Positions 62,272-64,000 of a stretch of DNA of 64,000 nt are shown here, one piece after another. The notes under the pieces are model-generated. The model was not told where the DNA came from, ran no database searches, and worked only from the letters and a program-made list of their open reading frames with translations. The position numbers and the translations under genes were made by a program. How positions within the stretch are numbered: the stretch's first letter is position 1; each line of letters starts with the position of its first letter. Source of the stretch: Rickettsiales bacterium (lineage in GTDB: Bacteria; Pseudomonadota; Alphaproteobacteria; Rickettsiales; UBA998); NCBI GenBank assembly GCA_024304995.1, contig JAMWZD010000003.1:429988-493987 (forward strand). Direction: 5' to 3'.

Positions 62272-62914
62272 GATATGATTCCTTTGTGTTTTAATGTTGG
62301 TGAGCCGCGTCCATCGCTGCCCTGATGCGCGTTAAAATGGCGGGCGCAATAAGGCGGACTTGCAAGGGCGGCATTTATGCCGTTCATCTTGACCCTTGCA
62401 ATTTCGCCTGCGTCTGCCATAACCGCATCAATCCTACAGGGCAGCAATGGAGGCGGCTTCTCCCCCAGACATGGAAACCGAAACGAAGGAAGAGTGAGTG
62501 GAAGCAGGTTGAAAAGAACAGAACTTTATATTGAGTTCACCAGTCTATGATGGCATTCATGCACCACAAAAGTCAGACAATCAGATGATTGCCTGTTACC
62601 AGCGTAATGAAAAAGATTTGGATGAATTATGGTGTGTTGCTATCATCAGTGCATGACGTCCGTCTTCCGCCACCCCAGAATCCAGAATGAGCGCAAAGCT
62701 GATCAGACACATCTGCATGATGAGGAGATTGACCTGCATAAAAATAAAAGGACGGGTACGCTCAGGCAAAGGTGGACACAACTTCCCGACGGAACGCGAT
62801 GACATTTATCCCGCCTCAGACAAAGATAAACATCGTGGGAAACAGAAAAGCCATTCAAATGCATGAAAAGCCGCACTGAGAAAGTGCGAGGTTTAACAAA
62901 TCTACTACCAGAGG
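62272..62914. other. Gene-poor region with an inverted repeat
   Basis: No convincing full gene in 643 bases. It holds the nested inverted repeat at 62353-62408. A frame from about 62531 to 62656 (TTG start; SSPVYDGIHAPQKSDNQMIA) and a 59-residue frame from an ATG near 62690 are coding-like at best, with no ribosome binding site; they may be remnants. Confidence 0.4.
62353..62408. repeat. Nested inverted repeat upstream of the small island gene
   Basis: Three nested pairs: GGCG (62353-62356) with CGCC (62405-62408); TTGCAAGGG (62360-62368) with CCCTTGCAA (62393-62401); and inside the left half a tight hairpin CGGCAT-TT-ATGCCG (62369-62382). On the minus strand it lies about 80-130 bases before the 69-residue gene, so it could be a leader RNA fold, an operator or a transfer/replication site. 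Confidence 0.6.
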
Positions 62915-63250
62915 CTATATATCAGATGGAAAACGTGCGGCGATATTCATCTTATGTGCATATAGCCCGGCAATAATAATTGTGTGATTGTCTATTCTGA
63001 AAAATACGGAATGCGGAAAGCCTTTGACCCGCCATTTGCGAAACTCATAACGTACCAGCTTGGGGTGTGATGTGGCATCATGATAAACAGGGCACGCCAG
63101 TGGATTGCTGCGAATGAAACTGGTAGCTGCTTCAACCTGATCAATGAAACGCAGGGCGACTGTTTTTCCCGCATTCACATCTGTTGCATAATTGCGTGCA
63201 AATGATTGAAGCTGACGTTTGAATAACGCGCTTTTCTGTATGTCATACAC
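62915..63250 (-). CDS. ParE/RelE-family toxin
   Basis: A 111-residue protein beginning at a GTG (VYDIQKSALFKRQLQSFARNY). The ParE-like fold pattern is visible: an N-terminal helix pair with FIDQVEAATSFIRSNPLACPV, then KLVRYEFRKWRVKGFPHSVFFRIDNHTIIIAGLYAHKMN, with the R-x-F/W-x-x-x-x-F-P-x-x-V/I-F-Y/F-R-x-D-x-x-x-I-x-I-x-x-L/V-x-H signature. ParE toxins poison DNA gyrase; RelE relatives cut mRNA. It follows the antitoxin by 5 bases. Confidence 0.85.
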   Translation of the reverse strand: MYDIQKSALFKRQLQSFARNYATDVNAGKTVALRFIDQVEAATSFIRSNPLACPVYHDATSHPKLVRYEFRKWRVKGFPHSVFFRIDNHTIIIAGLYAHKMNIAARFPSDI

Positions 63251-63255
63251 AAGGA

Positions 63256-63528
63256 TTATCCTTCAATATCGCGGCGTATGTCATCAAAATCACTGGCAGT
63301 TAATGTGCTATAATCATGTTCTTCAAGTGATTGCACCAGCATGGCATTGATAGACTGCACATCATGTTGCTGCACACGTTCCATATAGCGACGGATGAGA
63401 TCGCGGACAAACTCGCTTGGCGTTTCATATAGCCCGCCCTCACCAGTCACTTCGCCAACAAAGCGTGCCAGTGGATCAGGCAATGTCGCATTCAGGCGTT
63501 TGATAATTTTTGGTTCTTCGGTGCGCAT
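63256..63528 (-). CDS. ParD/CopG-like antitoxin
   Basis: From the ATG at 63528 (MRTEEPKIIKRLNATLPDPL, with AAGGAT upstream) this is 90 residues. Residues ~8-55 form a ribbon-helix-helix with RLNATLPDPLARFVGEVTGEGGLYETPSEFVRDLIRRYMER, where the Y-E-T-P-S-E-F-V-R-D-L-I-R segment is the ParD signature. The acidic C terminus (EEHDYSTLTASDFDDIRRDIEG) would wrap the toxin. It is the first gene of the pair and likely represses it. Confidence 0.85.
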   Translation of the reverse strand: MRTEEPKIIKRLNATLPDPLARFVGEVTGEGGLYETPSEFVRDLIRRYMERVQQHDVQSINAMLVQSLEEHDYSTLTASDFDDIRRDIEG

Positions 63529-63612
63529 GATATATCCTTTGCTATCCATCACAGAATACCATTGATGCGCTAATAATGTCAATTTTATCGCATATATTGC
63601 ACGTTATATTGT

Positions 63613-63819
63613 TTAGTCATACGGTTTTTCGAATAGATAAACCGGCGTATTGATGCATTGTGTACCATAAAACCTGATCATCGTTACATTGCTGCGTTCA
63701 TTCACCCATGCTTCACCCACCGTTTCAAAGCGTGCATCATCCCCGCTGCCGGTGCGGATGCGAGCAATGCGGTTGGGCTGACTACCATCTCTGACAAAGC
63801 GTTCCATTTCATCGGTCAT
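63613..63819 (-). CDS. Small island protein, unknown
   Basis: From the ATG at 63819 (MTDEMERFVRDGSQPNRIAR, with CAGGAG upstream) this is 68 residues; an upstream in-frame ATG at 63864 lacks that site. The protein has a beta-rich pattern (RIRTGSGDDARFETVGEAWVNERSNVTMIRFYGTQ) that could be an SH3-like or small conserved plasmid protein. No family named. Confidence 0.55.
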   Translation of the reverse strand: MTDEMERFVRDGSQPNRIARIRTGSGDDARFETVGEAWVNERSNVTMIRFYGTQCINTPVYLFEKPYD

Positions 63820-64000
63820 ACTGTTTCTCCTGCTGGTTATGACTCTCATCATAATCGCATTCATAGTAATGCTTGGGCGTTATAACTTAAAAAACTGCAT
63901 GAATGATTGGACAGCCCATTAATGTTATGTTAATTTATGGTTGCACATTGTTTATAGGTTTAACCTGACATTTTAAGAGTTCCAACACTCTCCCGTTCGA
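63820..64000. other. Right end of the window
   Basis: AT-rich, no gene seen. The last 30 bases contain GAGT and ACTC complements and end in CCCGTTCGA, but they do not form a recognisable tRNA; the sequence is cut by the window end. Confidence 0.4.

Noticed and set aside
63965..64000. Possible tRNA piece ending CCCGTTCGA
   Set aside because: The last bases look like the start of a T-loop, but no matching D-arm or anticodon arm is found upstream.

Overview
The window is a stretch of an alphaproteobacterial genome of moderate-to-low GC. The evidence is the gene content: a rimP-nusA-YlxR-infB-rbfA-truB-rpsO block, a FYDLN-acid (TIGR02300-type) protein, a Rickettsiales-style VirB8/VirB9 pair, a gene-transfer-agent-like head-tail block, hisN, trmFO, and DUF736 and relaxase genes of the kind found on alphaproteobacterial mobile elements. 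I cannot name a genus. Bases 1 to about 41,500 look like core chromosome. Bases from about 41,700 to the end look like an accessory, probably mobile, region.

Core part. The window opens inside virB8, followed by virB9, an RNase D-like exonuclease and an RDD membrane protein. Four small overlapping phage-like genes follow (connector, head-tail adaptor, DUF3168, tail protein), resembling an isolated piece of a gene transfer agent. Then come typA, an mgtC-like gene, an acidic hypothetical gene, and a 400-base leader with a dispersed repeat, a long hairpin and an attenuator-like terminator. That leader precedes the translation/transcription operon rimP to rpsO. On the minus strand are a fused aroA-cmk gene and def-fmt-truA. 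Next are secreted or membrane proteins of unknown role (a lipoprotein, a protein with three internal repeats, an NTR-like/pentapeptide-repeat protein), an MscS channel, a CgeB-like glycosyltransferase, miaB, a pseudopilin-like gene, hisN, trmFO and a SulP transporter. A zinc-uptake-type cluster follows (small His-containing protein, outer-membrane porin-like protein, ZnuA, ZnuB, but no ZnuC). The core part ends with a peroxiredoxin-like/2OG-oxygenase fusion, a GNAT gene, kdpE and a short kdpD.

Accessory part. DUF736, MobC and a 972-residue relaxase-helicase mark a mobilisable element. Downstream are a lipoprotein with a TolB-like propeller and two large RTX proteins that both carry GH114-type glycosidase domains. 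The larger RTX protein also has an N-terminal segment resembling a parvovirus-type phospholipase A2. Then comes a two-gene Hachiman anti-phage system (hamA-hamB) with an unrecognised 292-residue gene converging on it and overlapping its 3' end. Beyond this is a T-poor, gene-free stretch of about 0.6 kb. It is followed by a minus-strand run of small island genes around a DNA methyltransferase, a nested inverted repeat and a ParDE-type toxin-antitoxin pair.

The best candidates for something new are the PLA2-like/RTX/GH114 protein with its tandem GH114-RTX neighbour, the unknown gene convergent with Hachiman, and the T-poor region. Hachiman itself is a known system. All family calls come from reading motifs by eye; no database search was run.
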